DNA of 49,201 bases from Pseudoalteromonas sp. Z1A8 (GTDB lineage Bacteria; Pseudomonadota; Gammaproteobacteria; Enterobacterales; Alteromonadaceae), in assembly GCF_011378855.1 (NCBI RefSeq), contig NZ_WTLB01000033.1:1-49201 (forward strand), in the 5' to 3' direction. The notes under the pieces are model-generated. The model was not told the origin of the DNA. It did not search any database and saw only the letters and a list, made by a program, of their open reading frames with translations. A program made the translations under genes and the position numbers. How positions within the stretch are numbered: the stretch's first letter is position 1; every line of letters starts with the position of its first letter. This document shows positions 35,326 through 44,874 of the stretch, one piece after another.

Positions 35326-36062
35326 TGTGGAAATGGTTACATCCCTATGCTAAAGCAGAGCGTGCATACCAGTTATGCAATACGTTACTGCCTTATTTTG
35401 CCGTAGTTACCGTAGTTAGTATGATTGTTGGATGGGTATGGGGTCTTGGTTTTGCACCTGCCGATTACCAACAAAAAGACAGCTACCGTATCATTTTTAT
35501 TCATGTTCCTTCTGCTATTTTATCTATGGGTGCTTACTCCTCAATGGCAATTGCCGCCATTGTTGCACTTGTATGGCAGCTGCGAAATGCTGAACTCGCC
35601 GTTATTGCAATTGCGCCTGTTGGTGCATGTATTACAGCTATCGCACTTATTACTGGCGCTGCATGGGGTAAACCTATGTGGGGTGCTTGGTGGGTGTGGG
35701 ATGCACGTTTAACCTCTGAGCTTATTTTATTATTTTTATATCTTGGCGTACTTTCGCTTTACCATGCGTTTGAAGATAAAAAGTCAGCAGGGCGTGCGGC
35801 TTCTATTTTAGCGATTGTGGGCGTAATTAACTTACCTATTATTCATTACTCAGTTGAGTGGTGGAATACGCTACACCAAGGCGCAAGCATTACAAAGCTA
35901 GACACCAAAGCAATTGACCCAAGTATGTTTTGGCCACTTATGGTTAATATTTTAGCTTTTGCTGCTTTTGTAGGGACAGTGACTTTAATTCGTCTTAAAA
36001 ATGAAATTTTACAACGCGAAAAGCACCGACCGTGGGTGCGTTTGTTGTTAAATAAGGGGTAA
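35325..36062 (+). CDS. ccmC: heme handling protein CcmC
   Basis: Loads heme onto CcmE on the periplasmic side. The 245 residues have six membrane helices and the tryptophan-rich WWD motif (WGKPMWGAWWVWDARLTSEL, about 116-135) with flanking His residues that bind heme (FIHVPSA and IIHYSVEWWNTLHQG). Length and motifs are standard. Confidence 0.97.
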   Translation: MWKWLHPYAKAERAYQLCNTLLPYFAVVTVVSMIVGWVWGLGFAPADYQQKDSYRIIFIHVPSAILSMGAYSSMAIAAIVALVWQLRNAELAVIAIAPVGACITAIALITGAAWGKPMWGAWWVWDARLTSELILLFLYLGVLSLYHAFEDKKSAGRAASILAIVGVINLPIIHYSVEWWNTLHQGASITKLDTKAIDPSMFWPLMVNILAFAAFVGTVTLIRLKNEILQREKHRPWVRLLLNKG

Positions 36063-36064
36063 TT

Positions 36065-36268
36065 ATGCAGTTTGACTCTTTTTCTGATTTTATTGCAATG
36101 GGAGGCTACGGGTTTTATGTATGGCTTTCTTTTGGTACGTGCGCACTTATTTTACTCGGTATTTTAGTGAACTCTTTAAGAGATACTAAACGTATTATGG
36201 CTTCAGTAGAGCAACAAATAATACGTGAAGCGCGAATTAAAAAAGCTAAACAGGAACAAGTATCATGA
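36065..36268 (+). CDS. ccmD: heme exporter small subunit CcmD
   Basis: Small one-helix protein that holds CcmABC with CcmE. The 67 residues fit the family: a short N-terminal part ([20 protein letters not shown]), one membrane helix, and a basic C-terminal tail ([14 protein letters not shown]). It overlaps ccmE by 4 bases (ATGA). Confidence 0.93.
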   Translation: MQFDSFSDFIAMGGYGFYVWLSFGTCALILLGILVNSLRDTKRIMASVEQQIIREARIKKAKQEQVS

Positions 36269-36744
36269 ATCCTAGACGTAAAAAGCGCCTATTGGTAATT
36301 ATTGCCGTATTGTTTGGTATTGGTGGATCAATTGGTTTAGTGCTTTATGCACTCCAAGAAAACATAAATCTTTTTTATACGCCAAGCGAGCTTATCGATG
36401 GTAAAGGCCCTAATAAAGAAAAACCATTCATTGGGCAAAAGCTACGTATTGGTGGCATGGTTGTACCAGGCACGGTTGAACGTAATGAAGAGAGTTTGCA
36501 AGTAAGCTTTAAGCTAATTGATACAGGTCCATTAGTGACCGTGCGCTATCAAGGTATATTGCCTGATTTATTTCGTGAGGGGCAAGGCATTGTAGCGCAG
36601 GGCGTATTAATCGAACCTAATGTGATAGAAGCATTTGAAGTGCTTGCAAAGCATGACGAAGAATATATGCCAGCAGAAGTTGCTGAGGCAGTTAAAGGTA
36701 TTAAGCACGAAAAACCAAAATACAACTTAGATAGTGGTAATTAG
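36265..36744 (+). CDS. ccmE: heme chaperone CcmE
   Basis: Periplasmic heme carrier tethered by an N-terminal membrane helix (about 8-29). The 159 residues form an OB-fold domain that ends in the heme-attachment motif [11 protein letters not shown] with the covalent His130, the same number as in E. coli CcmE. It takes heme from CcmC and passes it to CcmF. Confidence 0.97.
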   Translation: MNPRRKKRLLVIIAVLFGIGGSIGLVLYALQENINLFYTPSELIDGKGPNKEKPFIGQKLRIGGMVVPGTVERNEESLQVSFKLIDTGPLVTVRYQGILPDLFREGQGIVAQGVLIEPNVIEAFEVLAKHDEEYMPAEVAEAVKGIKHEKPKYNLDSGN

Positions 36745-36746
36745 CT

Positions 36747-38717
36747 ATGATCCCAGAAATTGGTTATTTTTCATTAACGCTTGCCATGGTGCTAAGCGTT
36801 TTACTGTGTATTTTTCCTCTTTGGGGCGCGCATACCGGTAATCTTCGATTAATGCGTGCAGCTCCCTCTTTAGCAATTGGGCAATTCGCTTTTGTTTTAA
36901 TCTCTTTTGCAGCACTTATTTACGCCAGTGTAACGGATGATTTTACCGTATCGTATGTGGCATATCATTCAAGTAGTACACTGCCTTGGTATTATAAAAT
37001 CACCTCTACATGGGGCGGCCATGAAGGTGCTATTTTACTGTGGCTAGTAATGCAAGCTGGTTGGACTGCAGTTGTCGCTGCGCGTTCTAAATCATTGCCT
37101 TGGGTGCTACGTGCTCGTGTATTGGGCGTACTTGGTTTTTTAGGTGTAGGTTTTATGATGTACACCTTACTACTTTCAAGCCCGTTTGAGCGCCTACTTC
37201 CTTATTTCCCTGTTGAAGGGCGTGATTTAAATCCGTTACTTCAAGATCCGGGCATGATTATTCACCCGCCATTACTTTACATGGGTTATGTAGGGCTATC
37301 GGTTGCTTTTTCTTTTGCTATTGCTGCGCTATTAACTGGCAAGCTTGATAACACATGGGCTAAATGGTCTCGCCCGTGGACAATGACTGCGTGGGGCTTT
37401 TTAACACTAGGTATTACAATTGGTAGCTGGTGGGCATACTCAGAACTTGGCTGGGGTGGCTGGTGGTTTTGGGATCCAGTCGAAAACGCATCATTAATGC
37501 CATGGCTTGTTACAACCGCATTACTGCACTCGTTAAGCGTAACCGAAAAACGCGGTGTATTTAAATCATGGACCGTATTACTTGCTATCGCAGCATTTTC
37601 ATTAAGCTTGTTAGGCACCTTTATTGTGCGTTCAGGTATTATTGTATCGGTGCATGCTTTTGCTACAGACCCTGATCGTGGTTTATTTATACTCGCCTTT
37701 TTAGGCATAGTTGTAGGTGGTGGCTTAGCGTTATATGCACTGCGTGTATCGCAAGTACACAGCGAAGGCCGATACAAACTTGTATCACGCGAAGTGGCAT
37801 TATGGCTCAATAATATATTTTTAGTGGTTGCTACATTAATTGTATTGCTGGGTACGTTATTACCTATGGTTCATAAAGAAATGGGCTTGGGCAGTATTTC
37901 TATTGGTGAACCGTTTTTTAATAAGATGTTTGCAATAATTTTAGTCCCGTTTGCTATTTTGATGGGAATAGGACCATTTTTACGCTGGAAGCAAAATAAA
38001 TGGGCCTTTTTACAAAACAAAATATTAATGGGCGTATTAGCCAGTGTAGTGATTACCTGTGCTTGGTTGTTCTCAAGTTACGATTTAGTAAAACCACTTA
38101 CGCTACTAGCCACCACGCTTGCAGTTTGGGTTGCGATATCAACAGTTATTGATATTTACACCAAAGCGGCTGTGCACGGTACCTTAAAAGAAGGCTTAAA
38201 ACGTTTAGGTGTAAGCTACTGGGCAATGGTACTTGGACATATTGGTATTTCGTTTGTTATTGCAGGTGTAACACTTACATCTGCTTATTCAGTAGAGCGT
38301 GACGTATCGATGAAGCAAGGCGATACCGTTCAACTTAACGAATATGAATACCGTTTTGATGGTGTTAAAACGATTCGCGGACCAAACTACAGCGGCCATG
38401 CGGGTGTTGTATCTGTGCTTAAAAATAATGAGCTCGTAACACGCTTACACGCCGAAAAACGTAAGTACGACATTGGTATGCAGTTTATGACTGAAGCGGC
38501 AATAGACGCCGGTTTTACACGTGATTTATACTTAGCATTAGGTGAGCAGTTAAGCCAAGGTGCGTGGTCACTTAGAATTTATCATAAACCGTTTGTTCGT
38601 TGGATGTGGATTGGTGGTGTGCTTATTTCGCTTGCTGGATTTATGATTTTATTTGATAAACGCTATCGTACATCAGCTAAAACAGCTCGTAAGGCTGCAT
38701 CGGAGAGTGTTTTATGA
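36747..38717 (+). CDS. ccmF: cytochrome c heme lyase subunit CcmF
   Basis: Large membrane protein that, with CcmH and CcmI, joins heme to apocytochrome c. The 656 residues have about 14-15 membrane helices, the WWD domain GWGGWWFWDPVENASLMPW (about 230-250), and conserved His residues in YHSSSTLPWYYKITSTWGGH and MIIHPPLLYMGYVGL. Full length. It overlaps ccmG by 4 bases. Confidence 0.97.
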   Translation: MIPEIGYFSLTLAMVLSVLLCIFPLWGAHTGNLRLMRAAPSLAIGQFAFVLISFAALIYASVTDDFTVSYVAYHSSSTLPWYYKITSTWGGHEGAILLWLVMQAGWTAVVAARSKSLPWVLRARVLGVLGFLGVGFMMYTLLLSSPFERLLPYFPVEGRDLNPLLQDPGMIIHPPLLYMGYVGLSVAFSFAIAALLTGKLDNTWAKWSRPWTMTAWGFLTLGITIGSWWAYSELGWGGWWFWDPVENASLMPWLVTTALLHSLSVTEKRGVFKSWTVLLAIAAFSLSLLGTFIVRSGIIVSVHAFATDPDRGLFILAFLGIVVGGGLALYALRVSQVHSEGRYKLVSREVALWLNNIFLVVATLIVLLGTLLPMVHKEMGLGSISIGEPFFNKMFAIILVPFAILMGIGPFLRWKQNKWAFLQNKILMGVLASVVITCAWLFSSYDLVKPLTLLATTLAVWVAISTVIDIYTKAAVHGTLKEGLKRLGVSYWAMVLGHIGISFVIAGVTLTSAYSVERDVSMKQGDTVQLNEYEYRFDGVKTIRGPNYSGHAGVVSVLKNNELVTRLHAEKRKYDIGMQFMTEAAIDAGFTRDLYLALGEQLSQGAWSLRIYHKPFVRWMWIGGVLISLAGFMILFDKRYRTSAKTARKAASESVL

Positions 38718-39283
38718 ACCGTAAAATTTTAGCTATTGCGCCGCTTTTAGTGTTTGCTTTCGTATGTGTATTTTTATACCAAGGACTGTTTGCTAATCCT
38801 CGTGAAATTCAAACGGGACGATTAGGCCAAGAAATGCCATCATTTAATCTCCCCGATTTAATGCAAGACAATAAGCCGTGGACTAACGAGTCGTTAAAAG
38901 GTGAGGTTTACTTACTAAATGTATGGGGCACTTGGTGCCCAACATGTTTAGTTGAGCTTGGCTACTTAACTAAGTTACGTGAGCAAGGCGTTAAAATTAT
39001 TGGGCTTTATTACGTACAAGGCTACGATGCTGACTTTGATGGCCCTTTTAATATGCAATCACTTCGCACAGAAGTGAGCGATATGCTGCAACGTGCTGGC
39101 GACCCATACCAATTTAACATTCTAGATTTACACCGTACTTTGTCATTGGACTTAGGTGTGTCGGGTGCCCCTGAAACATTTTTAGTCGATAAAAACGGCA
39201 CTATTTTGTTGCATCACACGGGTGATATAAACCCGCGAGTATGGCGCGCTAAATTTGCGCCAATAATGCAGGAGCTTAAATAA
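38714..39283 (+). CDS. ccmG: thiol:disulfide interchange protein CcmG (DsbE)
   Basis: Membrane-tethered thioredoxin-like reductase that keeps apocytochrome or CcmH thiols reduced. The 189 residues have an N-terminal anchor (about 5-25) and a thioredoxin fold with the active site NVWGTWCPTCLVEL and the cis-Pro region GVSGAPETFLVD. It is stop-start linked with ccmH (TAATG). Confidence 0.97.
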   Translation: MNRKILAIAPLLVFAFVCVFLYQGLFANPREIQTGRLGQEMPSFNLPDLMQDNKPWTNESLKGEVYLLNVWGTWCPTCLVELGYLTKLREQGVKIIGLYYVQGYDADFDGPFNMQSLRTEVSDMLQRAGDPYQFNILDLHRTLSLDLGVSGAPETFLVDKNGTILLHHTGDINPRVWRAKFAPIMQELK

Positions 39284-39744
39284 TGAAGTGGTTATTACTT
39301 ACTCTTAGCCTTTTTGCAAGCATGGGTGCGTTTGCAGAGCAAGATCGCTATCAATTTGATAGTAATAAACAAGCAATATTGTTTGAAGAGCTGACTAAAG
39401 AGCTACGTTGCCCTAAATGTCAAAATCAAAACATTGCAGATTCAGATGCTGTTGTTGCCAAAGACCTGCGCGATAAAGTACTCGTGTTAGTTAAAGAAGG
39501 TAAGAGCAAAGACGAAGTGATTGATTACATGATCGACCGCTTTGGCTATTTTGTTCATTACGATCCACCGGTTACACCAGCGACTTTAGTACTGTGGGTA
39601 TTACCTGTATTAATTGTCATAGTCGGCTTTGGTTTTATTGTTATTCGTCAGCGAAAAGCATCAGTAAAACAAACGTGGAGCAGCGACGACGAAATGCTGT
39701 TAGCTAAGCTAATTGAACAAAATAAACGTCAGGAGCAAAGTTAA
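39283..39744 (+). CDS. ccmH: cytochrome c maturation protein CcmH
   Basis: Thiol protein of the heme lyase. The 153 residues include a signal peptide (cleaved near AFAEQ), the LRCPKCQNQNIADSDA motif with the reactive Cys pair, and a C-terminal membrane helix (about 103-123). This is the short form, with the TPR part encoded separately as ccmI. In E. coli the two are fused. Confidence 0.96.
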   Translation: MKWLLLTLSLFASMGAFAEQDRYQFDSNKQAILFEELTKELRCPKCQNQNIADSDAVVAKDLRDKVLVLVKEGKSKDEVIDYMIDRFGYFVHYDPPVTPATLVLWVLPVLIVIVGFGFIVIRQRKASVKQTWSSDDEMLLAKLIEQNKRQEQS

Positions 39745-41001
39745 ATGATTTTAATGTGGGCGTGTTTTGTTTTACTCACACTGATTGCTCTTGGGTTTGT
39801 GATGTTACCTTTTTTAAAAAAAGAGCGTGTACAAACAATTACTCATAATGCCAATGCTGAGCTAATTAGCATATATGAGCAGCGTTTAGTTGATTTGCAA
39901 ACTGATTTAGATAATCAACGTATTGATAGCGTAAATCATGCAGAATCAATCGTTGAATTAAAACGCCGTTTATTGAACGAGCTATCACCAGAGAAATCAC
40001 TAAACAGCAAAGGTAATAATCGTATTTTTGCTTTAACGGGTGGCGCGTTTGTTCTGGCACTCACCGGTGTTTTTTATGGTCTAACGGGTAGCCAGCAACA
40101 AATATCAGCTTGGCATGATGCAATGGATAATTTAGCTGATTACGGCGAGCGCGCTGTAATGCAAACAGGCGAACCACTTAGCCAAAATGAGCTGCAGGCT
40201 TTTGCATTGGCGCTTCGTACTAAGCTTAGCCGCTCTGGCGATGACGAAGTTGCTTGGATGCTACTTGGTCGAGTTGCTATGTCACTGAACGAGTTTGATA
40301 TGGCGCAGCAGTCATTTGATAAAGCATTGCGTATGAACCCTGATAATATGCAGGTACTTATTAGTTACAGCCAGGTTTTATTACTTGAAGGCAGTGAAGC
40401 TAATATGACCCGTGCGGCAGGTATGCTTTCAAAAGTACTAAAAGTTGAGCCTACAAATTTAGATGCTATTTCGTTACTCGCGCTGATAGCGTATGAGCGT
40501 AAAGATTGGCCGCAAGCCAAAGCCGCTTTTGAGGTTTTATTAGCGAGTATGGAAAAAAATGATTCTCGATATAGCATGATCTCTGAGCGTATTAGTGATA
40601 TAGAACAGAAAATGCAAAGTGAAGGCTCTGTTATACCTGCTACTATCAGTAACAACAGCACGATTGCGGTTACCGTAGATATTGCAAAAGAGCTTATTGA
40701 TAAACAACCAAAAGACGGCATTTTGTTTATATTTGCAAAAGCAGCAACGGGTTCGCCAATGCCGCTAGCTGCTGTTAAACTCGCTAAATATTCATTTCCA
40801 ATTACTATTGAGCTAAGTGATAGTAGTGCGATGGTTGCAGGGCTTAACTTATCTAGTGCAGAAAATATTATTATTTCGGCGCGTATTTCTATAGATGATT
40901 CGGTTATGCCAAGTTCTGGTGAGCTAGAAGGGCATTCACAGTCGTTAAAGCGTGAAAGTGTAAGTGACTACCAACTTCAAATTGATACATTAATACCTTA
41001 A
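39745..41001 (+). CDS. ccmI: cytochrome c maturation TPR protein CcmI
   Basis: Binds the C-terminus of apocytochrome c and brings it to CcmF/CcmH. The 418 residues have an N-terminal membrane helix, a cytoplasmic helical segment, a second membrane helix (about 94-112), then TPR repeats (about 165-290: WMLLGRVAMSLNEFDMAQQS, then FDKALRMNPDNMQVLISYSQ) and a C-terminal beta domain (about 305-415). It starts directly at the ccmH stop codon. Confidence 0.94.
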   Translation: MILMWACFVLLTLIALGFVMLPFLKKERVQTITHNANAELISIYEQRLVDLQTDLDNQRIDSVNHAESIVELKRRLLNELSPEKSLNSKGNNRIFALTGGAFVLALTGVFYGLTGSQQQISAWHDAMDNLADYGERAVMQTGEPLSQNELQAFALALRTKLSRSGDDEVAWMLLGRVAMSLNEFDMAQQSFDKALRMNPDNMQVLISYSQVLLLEGSEANMTRAAGMLSKVLKVEPTNLDAISLLALIAYERKDWPQAKAAFEVLLASMEKNDSRYSMISERISDIEQKMQSEGSVIPATISNNSTIAVTVDIAKELIDKQPKDGILFIFAKAATGSPMPLAAVKLAKYSFPITIELSDSSAMVAGLNLSSAENIIISARISIDDSVMPSSGELEGHSQSLKRESVSDYQLQIDTLIP

Positions 41002-41010
41002 GGACGTTAG

Positions 41011-41742
41011 ATGTTAAAACACAGTTTTACTTTTTTATGTTTATTGATACTAGCCGGGTGTGCTCAAGTACCACAAAGCAAAGTAGATGACAGGGATCCG
41101 CTGCAAAGTATTAATCGTCCGTTATACGACTTTAATATGGATGTATTGGATGCTTATTTATTGCGTCCAGTTGCTGTAGGTTATGTTGAAGTAACGCCTG
41201 TACCAGTAAGAAACGGTATTGTGAATTTTACGGGTAATATTACAGCACCTGTCGATATGATTAATGCGGGTCTACAAGGTAAACCGGGTAACGCAAGTGT
41301 GAGCCTCGCGCGTTTCTTAGTTAACTCTACTGTCGGTCTGTTTGGTATCTTTGATGTTGCAAGCTCACTTGGTCTTGAAATTGTCGACGAAGACTTTGGA
41401 CAAACGTTAGGTGTATGGGGAGTGGGTGATGGTGCTTATTTAATGCTTCCAGGCATGGGTCCAACAACAGCACGTAATCTAACAGGTGACGTAGTCGACA
41501 ATTTTGTATTACCTGAAGTTGCGCTAACGACTCCACAAACTATTTTAGTGTTTGTTTTAAAGGCTGTTGAAGCGCGTGCGTCATTAATCCCGCAAGAAGG
41601 ATTATTAAATGATTCACTTGATCCGTACTTATTTGTAAAAGATATTTACTTTCAGCGTCAAATTTATGAGCTGTACGATGGCAATCCTCCAATTAAAGAA
41701 GAGCCAGCTGATTTTGATGAAGACTTTTTAGAAAGTTTATAA
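41011..41742 (+). CDS. mlaA: outer-membrane phospholipid transport lipoprotein MlaA (VacJ)
   Basis: Outer-membrane lipoprotein that removes misplaced phospholipids from the outer leaflet. The 243 residues start with a lipoprotein signal peptide ending in the lipobox LAGC (Cys17), followed by the family core DPLQSINRPLYDFNMDVLDA, RFLVNSTVGLFGIFDVAS and GVWGVGDGAYLMLPGMGPTT. It lies 9 bases after ccmI and may be read from the ccm operon, although the functions differ. The Mla inner-membrane genes are not here. Confidence 0.96.
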   Translation: MLKHSFTFLCLLILAGCAQVPQSKVDDRDPLQSINRPLYDFNMDVLDAYLLRPVAVGYVEVTPVPVRNGIVNFTGNITAPVDMINAGLQGKPGNASVSLARFLVNSTVGLFGIFDVASSLGLEIVDEDFGQTLGVWGVGDGAYLMLPGMGPTTARNLTGDVVDNFVLPEVALTTPQTILVFVLKAVEARASLIPQEGLLNDSLDPYLFVKDIYFQRQIYELYDGNPPIKEEPADFDEDFLESL

Positions 41743-41757
41743 TCTAATTACACTCAC

Positions 41758-41786
41758 AAAAACGCCAGCTTAATGCTGGCGTTTTT
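41758..41786. terminator. bidirectional terminator between mlaA and the EAL-HDOD gene
   Basis: AAAAACGCCAGC (41758-41769), loop TTAAT, and GCTGGCGTTTTT (41775-41786) form a perfect 12-base-pair stem with A and T tracts on both sides. It separates two converging genes. Confidence 0.92.
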
Positions 41787-41802
41787 ATTTACCATTTATG
41801 TT

Positions 41803-43029
41803 TCACTTTTCGTTAACTATTAATTGCATTTGTTCATTAACCCAAGCCAGTGCTTCATGATAGGCATCAGGTACTTTTTCACCTAGATTTAACTCTTTAG
41901 TGATTTCGTTTGCAGCGGACCAGTTTGCTTGTTCGTAGTATTTAACTAAGCTCAAATACTTTGCTAGCAAGCCTTCATCGTTTAATAATGCTGCTTTTAT
42001 ATCATTAGAAAGTGGCAGCTTTTTCATTACGCTTTCCATGCTCTCATCTAAAATGGCATCCATTAGTGACATCATACCTGTTAAAAACGCCATACCGGTG
42101 TCTTTAAATTGACCATGAGATATAGCGAGTAATTCACCAAATCGAGCGCGCGTAAGTGATAGCCTAATAAGCTCTACAGGTTTATCTGCTGAGACTTGGG
42201 CTGCAAATAGTAGTGATAGTAACTTTTTAATTTCGTTAGCACCAAGTACTATAAGTGCTTGCTTAATAGTGCTTATTTCAGCACGCCTAGCAAACGCTGC
42301 TGAATTTGAATACCTAAGTAATTTATAAGATAGGTTTACATCACGCTCGAACACATTGGTGATCTTTTTAAGATCCATATCAACGCTTGATGTTTCGTAA
42401 AGTAATTCGGCTAACGCCATTTCTGAAGGTGGTAGAGCCTTACTTTGCACCATTTCAGGTTTTGAGAAGAAAAATCCTTGGAAATAATCAAAACCTAGCT
42501 CTAAAGCTTGTTGGTAAATTTCGTAGGTTTCTACTTTTTCGGCAAGCAACTTAATATGCGAGTGTGGTTTTAAGTCTTTAAGAACTGTTTTTATTGTATC
42601 TATATCGGATGCTAAAAAGTCTATTTTAATAATATCAATAAATGGGTAAAAATGACGCCATACAGGTTGATGAATATAGTCATCAAGAGCGATAGTGTAA
42701 CCTTTATCTTTTAAATCTTTAACAATGGCTAATAAGCGTTTACCAGGCTGCACTGTTTCAAGTATTTCTACAACTATAGTATCTTTACCCAGTAGTGTAG
42801 GGTAACCCTTTAATAGCGTTTCTAGGGTAAAGTTTATGTAAGCGGGTTTATTGTCGGTTAAATCTTCTAAGCCAAAGTTAAACTGGCTACCCTCAATAAG
42901 TCGTGTAGTTGCTTCGTCACCATCTATATCGGGGAATACGTTATCAACGCCATCGCGAAATAAAAGCTCATATCCGATGAGTTTTTTATCTCTGTCTAAA
43001 ATTGGTTGGCGTGCAGCGTAAAAATACAT
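41803..43029 (-). CDS. EAL-HDOD signalling protein with degenerate EAL motifs
   Basis: The 408 residues hold an N-terminal EAL-like domain (about 1-200) and a C-terminal HDOD domain (about 205-390: SYKLLRYSNSAAFARRAEIS, then IKQALIVLGANEIKKLLSLL). The EAL signature is ELLFR, the paired Asp motif is ALDDYIH instead of DDFG, and the tail motif is GFDYFQGFFFSKP. Hydrolysis of cyclic-di-GMP is therefore doubtful; binding or a scaffold role is possible. Vibrio CdgJ has the same domain layout and affects motility. I chose ATG 43029 (MYFYAARQPI) because GGAA lies 6 bases upstream. Confidence 0.88.
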   Translation of the reverse strand: MYFYAARQPILDRDKKLIGYELLFRDGVDNVFPDIDGDEATTRLIEGSQFNFGLEDLTDNKPAYINFTLETLLKGYPTLLGKDTIVVEILETVQPGKRLLAIVKDLKDKGYTIALDDYIHQPVWRHFYPFIDIIKIDFLASDIDTIKTVLKDLKPHSHIKLLAEKVETYEIYQQALELGFDYFQGFFFSKPEMVQSKALPPSEMALAELLYETSSVDMDLKKITNVFERDVNLSYKLLRYSNSAAFARRAEISTIKQALIVLGANEIKKLLSLLFAAQVSADKPVELIRLSLTRARFGELLAISHGQFKDTGMAFLTGMMSLMDAILDESMESVMKKLPLSNDIKAALLNDEGLLAKYLSLVKYYEQANWSAANEITKELNLGEKVPDAYHEALAWVNEQMQLIVNEK

Positions 43030-43357
43030 AAATAGTTCCGTAAGATTAATGTAATTAGTTATTGTAATAATATATGGCAAAAGACTCAAAATAGCATTAC
43101 GTATATTTGCTAGATTAATAAATTATCATTAAAAATGAAGGCGTTTCTGCATTTAATTTATTATATTTCATCAATTCGCTTTTAAAATGCTCAACATGAA
43201 TATTTTTACATCAGCTAGAAGTAACAAGTTGGAGATTTTATTATTAAGCATGATATAGTCAGCGAGAATGGTTTTACCCCAATAGTGTCTTAACTATAAA
43301 ACTTTAAGAGTCATTATTTGGATAAAGCCTATTATTAATAATTATGCGGAGGCTAAT
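43030..43357. other. divergent intergenic region between the EAL-HDOD gene and putP
   Basis: AT-rich, no gene seen. It holds the putP promoter candidate, a perfect palindrome ATTATTAATAAT (43331-43342) just before the putP ribosome site, and the short inverted pair ATAGT/ACTAT (43282-43286, 43293-43297). A promoter for the minus-strand gene must also lie here but is not clear. Confidence 0.4.
43229..43259 (+). promoter_or_regulatory. candidate sigma-70 promoter of putP
   Basis: TTGGAG (43229-43234) and an extended -10 TGATATAGT (TATAGT at 43254-43259) are 19 bases apart, slightly long, which the extended -10 may offset. Transcription would start near 43266, giving a leader of about 90 bases. 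Confidence 0.4.
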
Positions 43358-44836
43358 TTGGAAACAGGAATGATTATTTCACTAGCATTATATTTTATTG
43401 TAATGTTAGGTATCGGACTATATGCATATAAGCAATCTACTGGCGATGTATCAGGTTACATGCTAGGTGGACGAAATCTATCTCCAAGTGTTGCTGCACT
43501 GTCTGCAGGTGCATCTGATATGAGTGGTTGGATTTTAATGGGCCTACCTGGTGCGATGTTTGTTACTGGTTTTAGTAGTACATGGATAGCAATCGGTTTG
43601 GTGATTGGTGCTTGGTTAAACTATCTGTTAGTTGCACCAAGATTGCGTGTGTACACTGAAAAAGCAAATGACTCTATAACAATCCCAGATTACTTTTCAA
43701 ATCGCTTCAATGATAAGTCTAACTTATTACGTGTTGTATCAGCAGTTGTGATTATAGTCTTCTTTACTCTTTATACATCATCAGGTGTTGTAGCTGGCGG
43801 AAAACTATTTGAAAGCTCATTTGGTCTAAGTTATGAAGTGGGTTTATACATTACAACGGGTGTTGTAGTTTTATATACTTTGTTTGGTGGTTTTTTAGCG
43901 GTTAGCTTAACTGACTTTGTGCAAGGTTGTATTATGTTCATCGCACTGATTCTAGTGCCTACCGTAGCATACTCTTTACTAGAACAACCTCTAGAGTCAA
44001 CTCTGCATAGCGTAAACCCAGATATGCTTAACTGGATTGGTGCAGGCTCTGCATTAGGTATTATTTCTGCAATGGCGTGGGGCTTAGGTTATTTTGGTCA
44101 ACCACATATCATTGTTCGCTTTATGTCGGTACGTAGTGTTAAAGATATGCCTAAAGCTCGCCGTATTGGTATGACATGGATGATTGTTGCTGCCCTTGGT
44201 GCTGTTGGTACTGGTATATTTGGTGCTGCTTATACTTATGAAAATAATATTGTAGTTGAAGATCCTGAAACGATTTTCCTAATTCTTTCTGAGTTATTGT
44301 TCCACCCACTTATTGCTGGCTTTTTACTAGCTGCAATTTTGGCTGCTATCATGAGTACTATCTCATCGCAATTGCTAGTAAGCTCAAGTTCATTGACTGA
44401 AGATTTATATAAAACATTTTTACGTAAAGATGCTAGCGACTTTGAATTAGTTACTGTTGGTCGAATTAGCGTTGCATTTGTTGCCCTGTTTGCAATTTAT
44501 TTAGCGTACGATAGAGATAGCTCTATTTTAGACCTAGTAAGTAATGCATGGGCAGGCTTTGGTGCTGCTTTCGGTCCATTGGTACTGTTCAGCCTTTACT
44601 GGAAACGTATGAATTTTGCCGGTGCGTTATCGGGTATGTTAGTAGGTGCGTTTACAGTGCTTGTTTGGGTTTATGGTCCGTTTACTATTAATGGTGAAAG
44701 CTTAAGTAGCTTTATGTACGAAATAGTACCTGGCTTTATTTTATCTAGTATCGCAATTGTTGTTGTTAGCTTAGCTACAAAAGAGCCAGAGCAAAACATT
44801 ACCGCTTTATTTGATGAAGTAGAAAAAGAGCTTTAA
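43358..44836 (+). CDS. putP: sodium/proline symporter PutP
   Basis: Inner-membrane symporter that takes up proline with Na+. The 492 residues form about 13 membrane helices of the sodium:solute symporter family, with GYMLGGRNLSPSVAALSAGA and SDMSGWILMGLPGAMF near the start (Na+ and substrate region), AWGLGYFGQPHIIVRFM, and AAIMSTISSQLLVSSSSLTE. TTG 43358 is taken as start because GGAGG (43348-43352) lies 5 bases upstream; ATG 43370 would be too far. No putA or other proline catabolic gene is adjacent. Confidence 0.92.
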   Translation: METGMIISLALYFIVMLGIGLYAYKQSTGDVSGYMLGGRNLSPSVAALSAGASDMSGWILMGLPGAMFVTGFSSTWIAIGLVIGAWLNYLLVAPRLRVYTEKANDSITIPDYFSNRFNDKSNLLRVVSAVVIIVFFTLYTSSGVVAGGKLFESSFGLSYEVGLYITTGVVVLYTLFGGFLAVSLTDFVQGCIMFIALILVPTVAYSLLEQPLESTLHSVNPDMLNWIGAGSALGIISAMAWGLGYFGQPHIIVRFMSVRSVKDMPKARRIGMTWMIVAALGAVGTGIFGAAYTYENNIVVEDPETIFLILSELLFHPLIAGFLLAAILAAIMSTISSQLLVSSSSLTEDLYKTFLRKDASDFELVTVGRISVAFVALFAIYLAYDRDSSILDLVSNAWAGFGAAFGPLVLFSLYWKRMNFAGALSGMLVGAFTVLVWVYGPFTINGESLSSFMYEIVPGFILSSIAIVVVSLATKEPEQNITALFDEVEKEL

Positions 44837-44841
44837 ATAGC

Positions 44842-44873
44842 AATTACTACTCATTTTTGAATGAGTAGTAATT
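44842..44873. terminator. perfect hairpin after putP
   Basis: AATTACTACTCATT (44842-44855), loop TTTG, and AATGAGTAGTAATT (44860-44873) form a perfect 14-base-pair stem beginning 5 bases after the putP stop codon. No T-run follows, so it may act as an mRNA 3'-end stabiliser or a weak terminator. Confidence 0.6.
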
Positions 44874-44874
44874 A

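Noticed and set aside
37286..37810. Open frame of 174 codons on the minus strand opposite ccmF
   Set aside because: Lies inside the well-conserved ccmF gene and has no recognisable protein features.
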